Below the pieces are notes generated by a model. The model saw only the letters and a list, made by a program, of their open reading frames with translations. It was not told where the DNA came from and made no database searches. From contig DAOLDL010000077.1 of assembly GCA_035327305.1 (NCBI GenBank), forward strand, positions 1 through 14,770: a stretch of 14,770 nt of DNA. Direction: 5' to 3'. Shown here piece after piece: positions 6,098 to 13,960 of the stretch (its first letter is position 1; each line of letters opens with the position of its first letter). The position numbers and the translations under genes are program-made. The DNA is from CALMUP01 sp035327305. GTDB taxonomy: Bacteria > Verrucomicrobiota > Kiritimatiellia > CAIVKH01.

Positions 6098-8473
6098 TTA
6101 ATTGCGGTTGCGCAACCATTCGCGCACATAATCGCGATCCGGATAGGATAACCGTTCGAGTGGCAGGGTGATGGAGCGTCCATCGGTGCGTTCCAGCGTG
6201 ACATCCTTGTTGGTGGCGTCGACAAGTTTGGCTTCCATCGTCGCGCCGCGTGCGTCCGTCCAGGAGCGAAACGCCGGTGTGGCTGGTTCCGGCTCCGGCA
6301 TGTTGGTTGGCTCAATCACCAGCCGAAGTTCTTCTTCATAAAACACAAATCGGAACGCACCGTCCCACAAACCCGGAGCGGCAAGATTTTCGCCCAGTCG
6401 CTTGAGTTTGATTTCGCCATCCTGACGCGCCTCGCTTTTTTTTGTTTGGCCGCCCCAATGGATGATGCCGTTATCGTTCGCGGAAATTTTGAACGACGGA
6501 TCGTTCACGTTTTCGAAAACGAACCGGCCCTCCCACACATAATCTTCCAACAATTGGAACGGCCACGCCGTTAATTTCCAATCATTGAAACTTCCGACCA
6601 GGTTGATGGAGGCATACATGGAGAGCGGAGGGCGATCATGTTTGATCGGCGCCGGTGCGGGTTTGGGTGCCGTGACCGCACCCGCTACCGGTCGCTCCAC
6701 CAGGGAGTAAATACGTGCACTGTAAGGGGGAAGTGCAGTCAGCGCCTGATGGCCCTGGGCATCGAGTCGGAATGGACGCGGTGTGTCGGCGCGCGCAGTT
6801 CCTCCGTAGGCCGCGTTTTCCGTGTCCAGTCGCAAGAGCCATGGCCCCGGTGAAGGAAAAGGGATAACCAGCTCGGTCGGTTGCGACGAAAAATTCACGG
6901 CGACCACAACGATGTCGGACGGACGACTTTCATGACTGCGCCAATACACCAGTCGCTTGGCCTGGTTGTCGGTCTCTTGGATGCGTATGCCGCGGCCTTT
7001 CAGCCCGATGCTGTGTCCCTGTGTGTTTTTGCGCAAGGCGATCAAATCGCGGTGCAGGGTCAGCATGCCTGCGTGTTTGCGGGTTTTGGACCAATCCAGC
7101 GGTTGGTCTTCGTGAAATGTTCCGTATTCCTGAAATTCATTGCCCATGAACAGCAGGGGGATGCCGGGCGCGGTAAACGTCAGCAACGCACCGAGGCCGC
7201 ACATGCGCCGCGCATGGTCGCCTCCGGGATTGGTTGGGTCGGCGTCGGTGGCGATGCGAAATTGTCCGTTGAGTTTTCCGGCCTCGTCATGGTTGTCGAC
7301 GTATACCACCCGCCACATGGAGAATGGACGGCGAAGCGCCGACGCAACCCGATACATATCGCGGTCATGATCGGACTTTGCGGCCAGGGCCGGCATGACG
7401 TAATGGTGAAAGTCGTAATCCCATGAGCCGTGAAAATTTCCCATATCCATCGAGTCTTCGGCAATGCTCCATTTGCCGGGATGCAATTGTTTGATTTCAT
7501 TGTTGATGTCTTCGAGCATTTTCGCGCCGGCGGGAATCGGGTGGGCGCCGTTGTCCCATGCGCGGATGTTGATGGTGGAATCCCAGCGGAATCCATCAAT
7601 GCGGTATTCGTCCAGCCACATCATGACATTGTCGCGCACAAAACGCCGGACCATTGGCGAATCAAACTTTACGCGCGGCCCCCAGGGTGTCATGCCGATA
7701 CCGTCGCCTTCATAAAAGTAGATGCCGCCGTTTTTTCGGTTTCCGGTTCCGTCAAATTGGAGGAGGTCGAGGTTTTGCGGACCGTAATGGTTGTGAACAA
7801 TGTCGAGATGAACGGCAAGTCCGCGGGCGTGGCAGGCTTTCACAAAACGTTTGAAGGCCTCCGGGCCTCCATACGCCTGCTCAACGGCAAACAGGTCGCT
7901 GGGGTTATATCCCCAGCTATGATTGCCGTTAAACTCGTGTATTGGAAGCAGGCATAACGTGTTGACGCCCAGCTCGACGAGATAATCCAATCTCCGGATG
8001 GCGTCATCAAATGTAGCCTGTATGCGATCGTTGGGCTTCGGGTCGTGAAACGTGCCGATGTGCATTTCATATATGATTGTGTCCTCGAGGGCGTGGCCGG
8101 GATGGCGGTCATCGCCCCAGGGGAAAGAATTCGGATCGTAGAAAAGGGATTTGGTTTCATCCGGTGAAACTGCGCGAGCATACGGATCGCGTCTTGCCAG
8201 ATTACCGTTGATTAGAAATTGATAAGCGCCTCGCGGGCGACTGCGCCGCAGGTTGACACTCCAAATACCGGAAGACTCATCCTTGACCAGGTGATCACCC
8301 TGCATGGCTTTCCAGTTGTTGAAATCGCCGATAACGGCAACGCTTCGCGCATTAGGCGCCCACACGCGAACCGTGGTGACGCCATCCTGACTGGTTACGC
8401 CCAACGGTTCGGAATTCGCGAATGCTACCGCCGTGAACAGGAACACCGCGATCAATAAACGCCTAATGCTCAT
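6098..8473 (-). CDS. Secreted GH13 alpha-glucan enzyme (branching-enzyme/amylase type) with SHD1-like C-terminus
   Basis: A 791-aa protein. Residues 1-19 form a Sec signal peptide (S-I-R-R, hydrophobic core, A-F-A before N20). Then come a CBM48-like domain (about 25-110, with V-R-V-W-A-P and D-F-N-N-W), a GH13 barrel (about 130-480), a beta domain, a Pro/Ala linker (about 597-616), a second starch-binding-like domain (N-L-V-G-S-F-N-D-W at 624-632) and an SHD1-like module (735-790). All four GH13 regions are intact: D-I-V-H-N-H (224-229), G-F-R-W-D298 nucleophile, A-E339-D acid, D-N-H-D-E (393-397). D-Q-P-L-D-W (456-461) resembles glucan branching enzymes and TreZ relatives. It should act on alpha-1,4-glucans in the periplasm or outside; branching versus hydrolysis cannot be settled. 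ATG 8473 overlaps the upstream stop as ATGA; a longer in-frame start at 8500 exists but would overlap that gene by 31 nt. Confidence 0.9.
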   Translation of the reverse strand: MSIRRLLIAVFLFTAVAFANSEPLGVTSQDGVTTVRVWAPNARSVAVIGDFNNWKAMQGDHLVKDESSGIWSVNLRRSRPRGAYQFLINGNLARRDPYARAVSPDETKSLFYDPNSFPWGDDRHPGHALEDTIIYEMHIGTFHDPKPNDRIQATFDDAIRRLDYLVELGVNTLCLLPIHEFNGNHSWGYNPSDLFAVEQAYGGPEAFKRFVKACHARGLAVHLDIVHNHYGPQNLDLLQFDGTGNRKNGGIYFYEGDGIGMTPWGPRVKFDSPMVRRFVRDNVMMWLDEYRIDGFRWDSTINIRAWDNGAHPIPAGAKMLEDINNEIKQLHPGKWSIAEDSMDMGNFHGSWDYDFHHYVMPALAAKSDHDRDMYRVASALRRPFSMWRVVYVDNHDEAGKLNGQFRIATDADPTNPGGDHARRMCGLGALLTFTAPGIPLLFMGNEFQEYGTFHEDQPLDWSKTRKHAGMLTLHRDLIALRKNTQGHSIGLKGRGIRIQETDNQAKRLVYWRSHESRPSDIVVVAVNFSSQPTELVIPFPSPGPWLLRLDTENAAYGGTARADTPRPFRLDAQGHQALTALPPYSARIYSLVERPVAGAVTAPKPAPAPIKHDRPPLSMYASINLVGSFNDWKLTAWPFQLLEDYVWEGRFVFENVNDPSFKISANDNGIIHWGGQTKKSEARQDGEIKLKRLGENLAAPGLWDGAFRFVFYEEELRLVIEPTNMPEPEPATPAFRSWTDARGATMEAKLVDATNKDVTLERTDGRSITLPLERLSYPDRDYVREWLRNRN

Positions 8474-9246
8474 GCGCCTGCGTTTCGGTTTTTCAGCCAT
8501 CGGTATAGCGCGGTCACCGGGGAATCACGCCGTCCGCCACTGATAAAGTTTCCGTTATTTATCAAGGCACGCGCGGACGTAAGCGGCATCGCGGGATCAA
8601 ATGCCGTGGCGGCAATAAAATATTTTCCGGCAACCGCCTCGTCGCCGGCGAAAGGAAGAGGGTCTGACCCGGCGATCACCGGAATGCCGTTGCGCAAGGC
8701 ATGGCGAAGCAATGAGGGGCGTGGAAAACCGCATGGACGCATGCTTGTGTCACCCATGATCAACGGCCGCCCGTTGCGATTGTCGATTAAATCGCGAACC
8801 GTTTTGCCGCGCTTGAACAACCATTTCCCCGGCGACCAGGGTATAACGGGAATACCGCCCGCATTACGTATTGCGGATACGGTTTCCGCCGCGCTTAATC
8901 CATCGGGGATGTCCGCATCGGCGGCGAGGCAATGAACCTCAATTTTTTCCTTCGGAACAATTTGCCGCCCGGCAAACACCCAAAAGCGAATTTCCTGATC
9001 CGGTTGCTCGACAATCAACACACCCGTCTCTGAACATGGCGCGGTTCGAAATCCCTGTGGCGGCGGCAATTTGCCTGCGGCCAGGTTTCTGAAATAAAAA
9101 TCGCCGGCTCGTTCGGTTAAGAATAGTCCGGCGTGAAAGTTCTGGTTTCCCCGGGCGAATTGTTTGAGGTTTTGCCATGCCGATATGAAAAGCGCCCTGG
9201 TATCGTGCGCGGGGTAAACGTGCACGTGCGTATCGGCAATTAGCAT
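8470..9246 (-). CDS. Putative PHP/amidohydrolase-like metal-dependent hydrolase
   Basis: A 258-aa protein without signal peptide, so probably cytosolic. It starts with I-A-D-T-H7-V-H9-V-Y, the H-x-H metal motif of PHP and amidohydrolase proteins. Further family-like parts are E-V-H105-C, a G-G-I-P-V-I-P strand (130-136) where PHP proteins normally have a histidine, G-D-T (165-167) and G-I-P-V-I-A-G-S-D (187-195) like the C-terminal G-S-D-x-H strand, but here D-P replaces D-x-H. The metal site thus appears partly degenerate, and activity is uncertain. The gene lies between an outer-membrane barrel (18 nt upstream) and the GH13 enzyme (ATGA overlap). No ribosome site is evident before ATG 9246, suggesting coupling to the upstream gene. 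The function within the operon is unknown. Confidence 0.65.
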   Translation of the reverse strand: MLIADTHVHVYPAHDTRALFISAWQNLKQFARGNQNFHAGLFLTERAGDFYFRNLAAGKLPPPQGFRTAPCSETGVLIVEQPDQEIRFWVFAGRQIVPKEKIEVHCLAADADIPDGLSAAETVSAIRNAGGIPVIPWSPGKWLFKRGKTVRDLIDNRNGRPLIMGDTSMRPCGFPRPSLLRHALRNGIPVIAGSDPLPFAGDEAVAGKYFIAATAFDPAMPLTSARALINNGNFISGGRRDSPVTALYRWLKNRNAGA

Positions 9247-9264
9247 GGCGGTTCGCCGTTACAA

Positions 9265-9909
9265 TTATAACGGCAGGCGAAGGCCGGTTTCGACGTAAAA
9301 CGACTCCATGATATTTTCGCGGGCCTTGCCAATTTCCGTGGAGAGATCGCCGCGATCAAGGTCGTAATAGTAACCCGCATTAAAAGACCAGATTAATTCA
9401 TCGGTAATGCGGTAATCAACGCCGACGGCAAAGCGGGCAAGCACCGAATCATCGATCTTTACCGGATAACGGCGCGTGCCGCCTTCGGGCGCATAAGATG
9501 CCTTGATTTTGGAATCGGCGATTATATAACGAAGCCCGACGTCCAGCACGACGCTTAGGTCGCGATCGTAGTGAAAGCGATACAAGGCCGATGCGCCGAA
9601 CGGAACAATTTCAAGATCGCCGCTGAAATCCGTAAGTCCGGCGCCCGGACGTTTGGCGTTGCGGTCGGTGGACCAGCGTCCGTAACCGATGGCAAGGGCA
9701 TAACCCCAGGGATCGTTGAACCAGTCGCGAAATTGTGCTTCCACGGAAACGCCGCTGTCATATAAGTCATAGTTTCCCGCGCCGGGAAAAACGACCTGCA
9801 ACGATAATCCGATATCCGGTGATGCTTCAACGCGGGAAGGCAATTGAGCGCTGGCGGATGATACAAGACCGATTAAACACACCGTGGTTATAAAAAGAGC
9901 TGATTTCAT
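9265..9909 (-). CDS. Putative outer-membrane beta-barrel protein
   Basis: A 214-aa protein with a clear Sec signal peptide (residues 1-21, hydrophobic core and A-S-A before Q22). The mature chain is a run of alternating polar/hydrophobic strands rich in Y, F, W, G and D (for example Y-A-L-A-I-G-Y-G-R-W, V-L-D-V-G-L-R-Y, F-A-V-G-V-D-Y-R-I, W-S-F-N-A-G-Y-Y-Y), and it ends in a strand Y-V-E-T-G-L-R-L-P-L. About eight strands would fit an OmpA/OmpW-size barrel. No specific family is recognised. The start ATG 9909 has GGAG with six A residues as spacer; the ATG at 9921 overlaps that Shine-Dalgarno and is less likely. First gene of the minus-strand run toward rdgB and divergent from the AraC-type regulator, with about 94 nt between their starts. 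Confidence 0.7.
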   Translation of the reverse strand: MKSALFITTVCLIGLVSSASAQLPSRVEASPDIGLSLQVVFPGAGNYDLYDSGVSVEAQFRDWFNDPWGYALAIGYGRWSTDRNAKRPGAGLTDFSGDLEIVPFGASALYRFHYDRDLSVVLDVGLRYIIADSKIKASYAPEGGTRRYPVKIDDSVLARFAVGVDYRITDELIWSFNAGYYYDLDRGDLSTEIGKARENIMESFYVETGLRLPL

Positions 9910-10003
9910 TTTTTTCTCCATTCTGCTTGTGAACAGACATGCACACCAATTAGCGTGTTCAAAGAGTAAATGAACGCGGCCTCGTAATCAATTCAACAAT
10001 AAC

Positions 10004-11023
10004 ATGAAAGAACTTGATCCTCCATATCCCGGACGGCGCATCGTTGATCGCGTTCCGGCAGGCGGTGTGATTGAAGATTGGCCGTCCAACACGGTGCGCT
10101 ATATAAGCCGGAGTTGGCGGGGGCCGGTTCATATCCAGTCTGAAGGCGTGGATTTCAACTTGCGTTACGCGGCCATCCACGAACATATTCGCTCCGGTCG
10201 CTATCCCAAACACCAGCATCCGCATTCGGAATTTCTGCTTGTTCTGGACGGCCGGGGTGAGTTTGAAATTGACGGCAATTCCAGGGCGCGGATATCGGGC
10301 GAACCGGGCGATCTCCTGGTCATGCCGCCCCGCCAGATTCATCAATCCGTCTGGTCGCTCAAGAAGGACGATTGCTGGCGCCTGTTGGTGGTGGATTTTG
10401 ACTTGGCCATGGATGTTGCCCGGCTTCCCCTTGAAGGCGGCATGCAGGTGGATCTGGCTATCACGCCGTTTTATCAATGGTTTTTTACCCAACGCGGGAT
10501 TCACATGAAGTTGGCGCCGGAGGCGTGGGCCAGGGCCGAACCTGTGGCTCGTGGCATTCTCAACATTCTGGACAACCAAACCTACGGCGTCGGGGTAGAA
10601 TTGTTGTCATCCGCCTTGCGGCTTATCATGATATTTTCCCGCGCCTTGCGTGAACAGAATCTAGCCGATGGCCGGAACGCCGAACCGCCGTTGTTCAGTC
10701 GCCAGGCGGCACTGCTCAAGGCGCGCAATCTGATGGAGCACCGCGGTTGGTTTGACCCCGGTTGTGTCGGGCGCATCGCCCGGGAAATCGGAATGTCGGA
10801 AACACATTTCATCCGGGAGTTTCACGCCGCGTACGGGATATCACCCAAGCAATACAGCCAACGGGTGCTGATGCGGCGCGCTTGCGCACTGCTTAAAGCC
10901 ACCGATTTGCCGGTGAAGGAAATCGCCGAGAGGTTGGGATACGAAGACCCGACGATATTTTCCCGGGCGTTTACCCGAAGCATGGGCATGTCACCGGCAA
11001 AATACCGGCGACATGCCGGGTGA
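10004..11023 (+). CDS. AraC-family transcriptional regulator with cupin sensor domain
   Basis: A 339-aa DNA-binding regulator. The N-terminal part (about 50-120) is a cupin-like effector domain with K-H-Q-H-P-H-S-E-F (69-77), G-R-G-E-F-E-I-D-G (83-91), P-G-D-L-L-V-M-P (101-108) and I-H-Q-S-V-W; such domains often bind sugars. A helical middle section follows, and the C-terminus (about 237-337) holds the double helix-turn-helix: I-A-R-E-I-G-M-S-E-T-H-F (258-269) and the signature I-A-E-R-L-G-Y-E-D-P-T-I-F-S-R-A-F (307-323). The start ATG has no visible ribosome site. It is divergent from the barrel/GH13 operon and a plausible regulator of it (inference). The last 21 codons and the stop lie in a 68-bp repeat copied at 11796-11863, and also encode a long palindrome. 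Confidence 0.93.
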   Translation: MKELDPPYPGRRIVDRVPAGGVIEDWPSNTVRYISRSWRGPVHIQSEGVDFNLRYAAIHEHIRSGRYPKHQHPHSEFLLVLDGRGEFEIDGNSRARISGEPGDLLVMPPRQIHQSVWSLKKDDCWRLLVVDFDLAMDVARLPLEGGMQVDLAITPFYQWFFTQRGIHMKLAPEAWARAEPVARGILNILDNQTYGVGVELLSSALRLIMIFSRALREQNLADGRNAEPPLFSRQAALLKARNLMEHRGWFDPGCVGRIAREIGMSETHFIREFHAAYGISPKQYSQRVLMRRACALLKATDLPVKEIAERLGYEDPTIFSRAFTRSMGMSPAKYRRHAG

Positions 11024-11024
11024 G
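10957..11024 (+). repeat. 68-bp direct repeat, copy 1 (functional araC 3' end)
   Basis: Identical to 11796-11863 at 67 of 68 positions; the only difference is A at 11000 against T at 11839. It covers codons 319-339 of the AraC-type gene, its TGA stop and one further base. Copies are 839 bp apart in the same orientation and bracket the methyltransferase gene. Confidence 0.95.
10985..11017 (-). terminator. Long imperfect palindrome downstream of methyltransferase, inside araC 3' end
   Basis: Arms 10985-10998 and 11004-11017 around a 5-nt loop. Read on the minus strand the RNA gives a 14-bp stem with two G.U pairs; on the plus strand these become two mismatches. It lies 28 nt after the methyltransferase stop. 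There is no T-tract, so it is not a canonical intrinsic terminator; it may protect the 3' end, pause polymerase or act as a recombination site. The same DNA encodes the AraC C-terminus. Confidence 0.5.
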
Positions 11025-11045
11025 GATCGTTATCGGGCGGGGGAG

Positions 11046-11708
11046 TTAAGCTTCATATATCCGTTTGCCGTGGAAAGGTTTGCGTCTCGCCCGCAAGTAA
11101 CTTTCTGGATGCACGATGTTCAGGATTGTGTTCGTCTCTGGATAGCGGTCGCGCAGAGAATTTTCGCACACAAGGAACATGTTTTGCCGATAAAAAACAT
11201 CGACCCGTTGATCGTCCCAGAACTTTGGACGAATGATGTCGCAATAATAGTAACCATTTTCTTTAAACAATCGCCGCCAGAAGCCAGGCCATTGTTCGTT
11301 GAGATGATTCTGGCCGCCCTGCAGGGGAATGGCCGCTGAAAACAAAATGATTTTTCCGTGACGGGTAACCGAATCGATAAACGTCTTTGCTGATAAAGGG
11401 TGAATGTGTTCGGCTACTTCTAATGAAACAACCAGGTCAAACGTTGTTTGCAAGTCGAGCGGTGTTTCCAGATTGTGCAGAATCACCCGCGAGGGATCCA
11501 TTTTTACGGCGATTATATCTGCATAAGGTCCATCTACCCCGGTAACGGATGATCCGTGCGCTTGAAATGCGTTTAGCCAATCGCATGTGCCACAACCTAT
11601 ATCCAATACGGTGGCTGGATGCACAAGATCCATAATAAATGGGACAATAACTTCGTGCGCGCAATGGGTGCGCTTTTTACGCGAGTGCTTGTATCCGGCG
11701 AGTTTCAC
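11046..11708 (-). CDS. SAM-dependent class I methyltransferase (cassette gene)
   Basis: A 220-aa cytosolic protein. SAM-binding motif I is V-L-D-I-G-C-G-T (34-41) followed by C-D-W-L; the acidic residue after beta-2 is D59 in V-T-G-V-D; motif II/III region is F-D-L-V-V-S-L-E-V-A-E-H (90-101). The segment P-L-Q-G-G-Q-N-H-L-N-E-Q-W-P (128-141) is typical of the Methyltransf_11/23-type enzymes found in sugar and polysaccharide clusters; the substrate is unknown. The start is GTG 11708 with AATAAG directly upstream, a weak site. By hand count 11101-11700 holds 285 G+C of 600 (47.5%), well below adjoining genes. It lies alone between two 68-bp direct repeats, so it is probably a horizontally acquired one-gene insertion between araC and sodA. 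Confidence 0.88.
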   Translation of the reverse strand: MKLAGYKHSRKKRTHCAHEVIVPFIMDLVHPATVLDIGCGTCDWLNAFQAHGSSVTGVDGPYADIIAVKMDPSRVILHNLETPLDLQTTFDLVVSLEVAEHIHPLSAKTFIDSVTRHGKIILFSAAIPLQGGQNHLNEQWPGFWRRLFKENGYYYCDIIRPKFWDDQRVDVFYRQNMFLVCENSLRDRYPETNTILNIVHPESYLRARRKPFHGKRIYEA

Positions 11709-11795
11709 CTTATTGGAAAGTGCAAGGTTGCTGAATTTCCTTGCTACCGGTAGAGTACAACGTTGCTGTCGCGTTACAACAACTTATTTCCGGCG

Positions 11796-11862
11796 ATTTT
11801 CCCGGGCGTTTACCCGAAGCATGGGCATGTCACCGGCATAATACCGGCGACATGCCGGGTGA
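11796..11862 (+). pseudogene. Orphan araC 3'-end fragment (repeat copy 2)
   Basis: This copy reads the AraC C-terminus F-S-R-A-F-T-R-S-M-G-M-S-P-A and then a stop, because AAA (K333) is TAA at 11839-11841; the remaining codons and the original TGA (11860-11862) follow. No araC coding sequence precedes it. Just upstream, CGGCGAT (11791-11797) resembles CGACGAT of the intact gene with a 2-nt deletion. It ends three bases before the sodA stop, so it probably marks the ancestral araC-sodA junction. Confidence 0.8.
11824..11856 (-). terminator. Long imperfect palindrome downstream of sodA (second copy)
   Basis: Second copy of the 14-bp-arm palindrome (arms 11824-11837 and 11843-11856, loop ATAAT on the plus strand), starting 9 nt after the sodA stop codon on the minus strand. 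In minus-strand RNA all 14 pairs form with two G.U wobbles. No T-tract follows, so intrinsic termination is uncertain. Confidence 0.5.
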
Positions 11863-11865
11863 GCA

Positions 11866-12492
<627 letters not shown>

Positions 12493-12532
12493 GATATTAC
12501 TCCTTTGTGATTAATTCCAATTCAGACTTTCC

Positions 12533-12561
12533 ATTATACGGCATAAAGTGTCTCTCGTCCA
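12533..12561 (-). promoter_or_regulatory. Sigma-70 promoter of sodA
   Basis: On the minus strand a perfect -10 TATAAT (12538-12533) follows TGGACG (12561-12556, four of six matches to TTGACA) with a 17-nt spacer. Transcription would start about 33 nt before the sodA ATG, leaving a short leader that includes the AAAGGAGT ribosome site. Confidence 0.7.
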
Positions 12562-12640
12562 GCCCCACCGGGGAAAATGGGTCATATTCTTCCCCCTCCC
12601 CCGCGTTGCCAAGAAAGCACGTAACCGCTACATTGGCCGC

Positions 12641-13960
12641 ATGCAGAACCAGGATCTATTTTCCATGCCCCCGGCCAAGGCGGAACCGACCCGAAAAATC
12701 ATTTCCGTGACGGAGTTGAATCGCCGGGTCAAGTCGTTGATCGAGCGCGATTGCGGCACGCTTTGGATTTGCGGCGAAGTATCCAATTTTCGCCCGGCGA
12801 CTTCCGGGCACATTTACTTCACGTTGAAGGATGAGGGATCCCAGATTCCGGTGGCGTTTTTCAAAGGTTCACAGCGCGGATTCCGCCTTGCGATTAAAGA
12901 TGGAATGAAAGTAAACGTCCTTGGCGATGTCACCTTGTACATGGAGCGAGGGCAACATCAGGTCATTGCGCGTTCGATTGAGGAGGCGGGCAAGGGAGAC
13001 CTTCAAAAAGCCTTTGAAGCCTTGAAGGAAAAATTATTGTCAGAAGGCCTGTTTGATGCCGCCCGCAAGCGGCCGTTGCCTTTTCTTGCCCGGCATATCG
13101 GCATTGTGACATCGCCGACCGGCGCGGCAATTCAGGACATGCTGACGGTTTTGTCCCGTCGCTACCCGAACCTTCATATTGTCATCGCCCCGGTCAAGGT
13201 GCAGGGTGAAGGAGCGGGGGCTGAAATCGCCAAAGCCATTGATGTGTTGAATACCCGGGAAGAGCTGGATGTATTGATCGTGGGTCGCGGGGGAGGGAGC
13301 CTGGAGGACTTGTGGGCGTTTAATGAAGAGGTGGTTGCGAGGGCCATCGCCCGTTCGCGATTGCCGGTCATTTCCGCCGTCGGCCACGAAATCGATTTTA
13401 CCATTGCGGACTTTGTAGCTGATCTGCGCGCGCCGACGCCATCCGCCGCCGCGGAGTTGGTGGTTCGTCCGCGAGCCGATCTGGAAGAAAATCTGCGTAT
13501 ATTGCACCGGAGGTTGGCGCAGTCGTTGGAACGGCACGTCATGCAAATTCGCACCCGCCTGATTCGGGCGGCGCACAGCTATGTTTTTCGTGAACCGGGA
13601 CACTTGCTTCGCCAGCACCGGCATTTGATCGAAAACGTGCGATTGCGCTTGGTCACCTCGTTGCGTGGTGAATATGTTGAGCGACAACAGAGGCTGGATG
13701 AGGCCCAAACCGGGCTGATTCAACGTGTTCGATTTAAAACGCGGGAATATTTGTTGCAGGTACAGCGCCTGGATGCGCAATTGCGGGCATTGGGCCCCAT
13801 GTCGGTGCTTGATCGTGGGTACAGCATCACGCGTACGCTCGACGGGAACGTTTTGGCCGGGATACGTGCAGTGGCGAAAAACCAAAGAATCGAAACCCTG
13901 CTGGCGTCCGGGCGAATCATTTCAACCGTGGAAGAAATTGAAAAAGGAAAGAAGTCATGA
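12641..13960 (+). CDS. xseA: Exodeoxyribonuclease VII large subunit
   Basis: A 439-aa catalytic subunit of exonuclease VII, which degrades single-stranded DNA from both ends into oligonucleotides in repair and recombination. The N-terminal OB fold (about 18-115) includes L-W-I-C-G-E-V-S-N-F (41-50) and H-I-Y-F-T-L-K-D (57-64). The catalytic domain starts with the G-I-V-T-S-P-T-G-A-A-I-Q-D strand/loop (154-166) and has G-R-G-G-G-S-L-E-D-L-W (215-225), V-G-H-E-I-D-F-T-I-A-D (247-257) and R-A-P-T-P-S-A-A-A-E (263-272). A long helical region (275-385) and the C-terminal L-D-R-G-Y-S-I (390-396) complete it. I chose ATG 12641; an in-frame GTG at 12548 would add 31 unconserved residues across the sodA promoter, and ATG 12665 has a distant AGGA. 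The stop overlaps xseB as ATGA. Confidence 0.96.
   Translation: MQNQDLFSMPPAKAEPTRKIISVTELNRRVKSLIERDCGTLWICGEVSNFRPATSGHIYFTLKDEGSQIPVAFFKGSQRGFRLAIKDGMKVNVLGDVTLYMERGQHQVIARSIEEAGKGDLQKAFEALKEKLLSEGLFDAARKRPLPFLARHIGIVTSPTGAAIQDMLTVLSRRYPNLHIVIAPVKVQGEGAGAEIAKAIDVLNTREELDVLIVGRGGGSLEDLWAFNEEVVARAIARSRLPVISAVGHEIDFTIADFVADLRAPTPSAAAELVVRPRADLEENLRILHRRLAQSLERHVMQIRTRLIRAAHSYVFREPGHLLRQHRHLIENVRLRLVTSLRGEYVERQQRLDEAQTGLIQRVRFKTREYLLQVQRLDAQLRALGPMSVLDRGYSITRTLDGNVLAGIRAVAKNQRIETLLASGRIISTVEEIEKGKKS

Noticed and set aside
9963..9991. Promoter TTGATT-17-TACTCT for the barrel gene on the minus strand
   Set aside because: The -10 matches only three of six consensus bases; too weak to list.
10957..11050. 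Integron attC site after the methyltransferase gene
   Set aside because: GCTTAAC at the stop codon (11050-11044, minus strand) fits the R'' core, but no matching GTTRRRY partner lies beyond the palindrome, and there is no integrase.
12548..12640. Extended xseA start at GTG 12548
   Set aside because: The added residues are not family-like and would read across the sodA promoter region.
13040..13885. 281-codon minus-strand open frame inside xseA
   Set aside because: xseA is unmistakable in the opposite strand, and the antisense translation has no recognisable domain.
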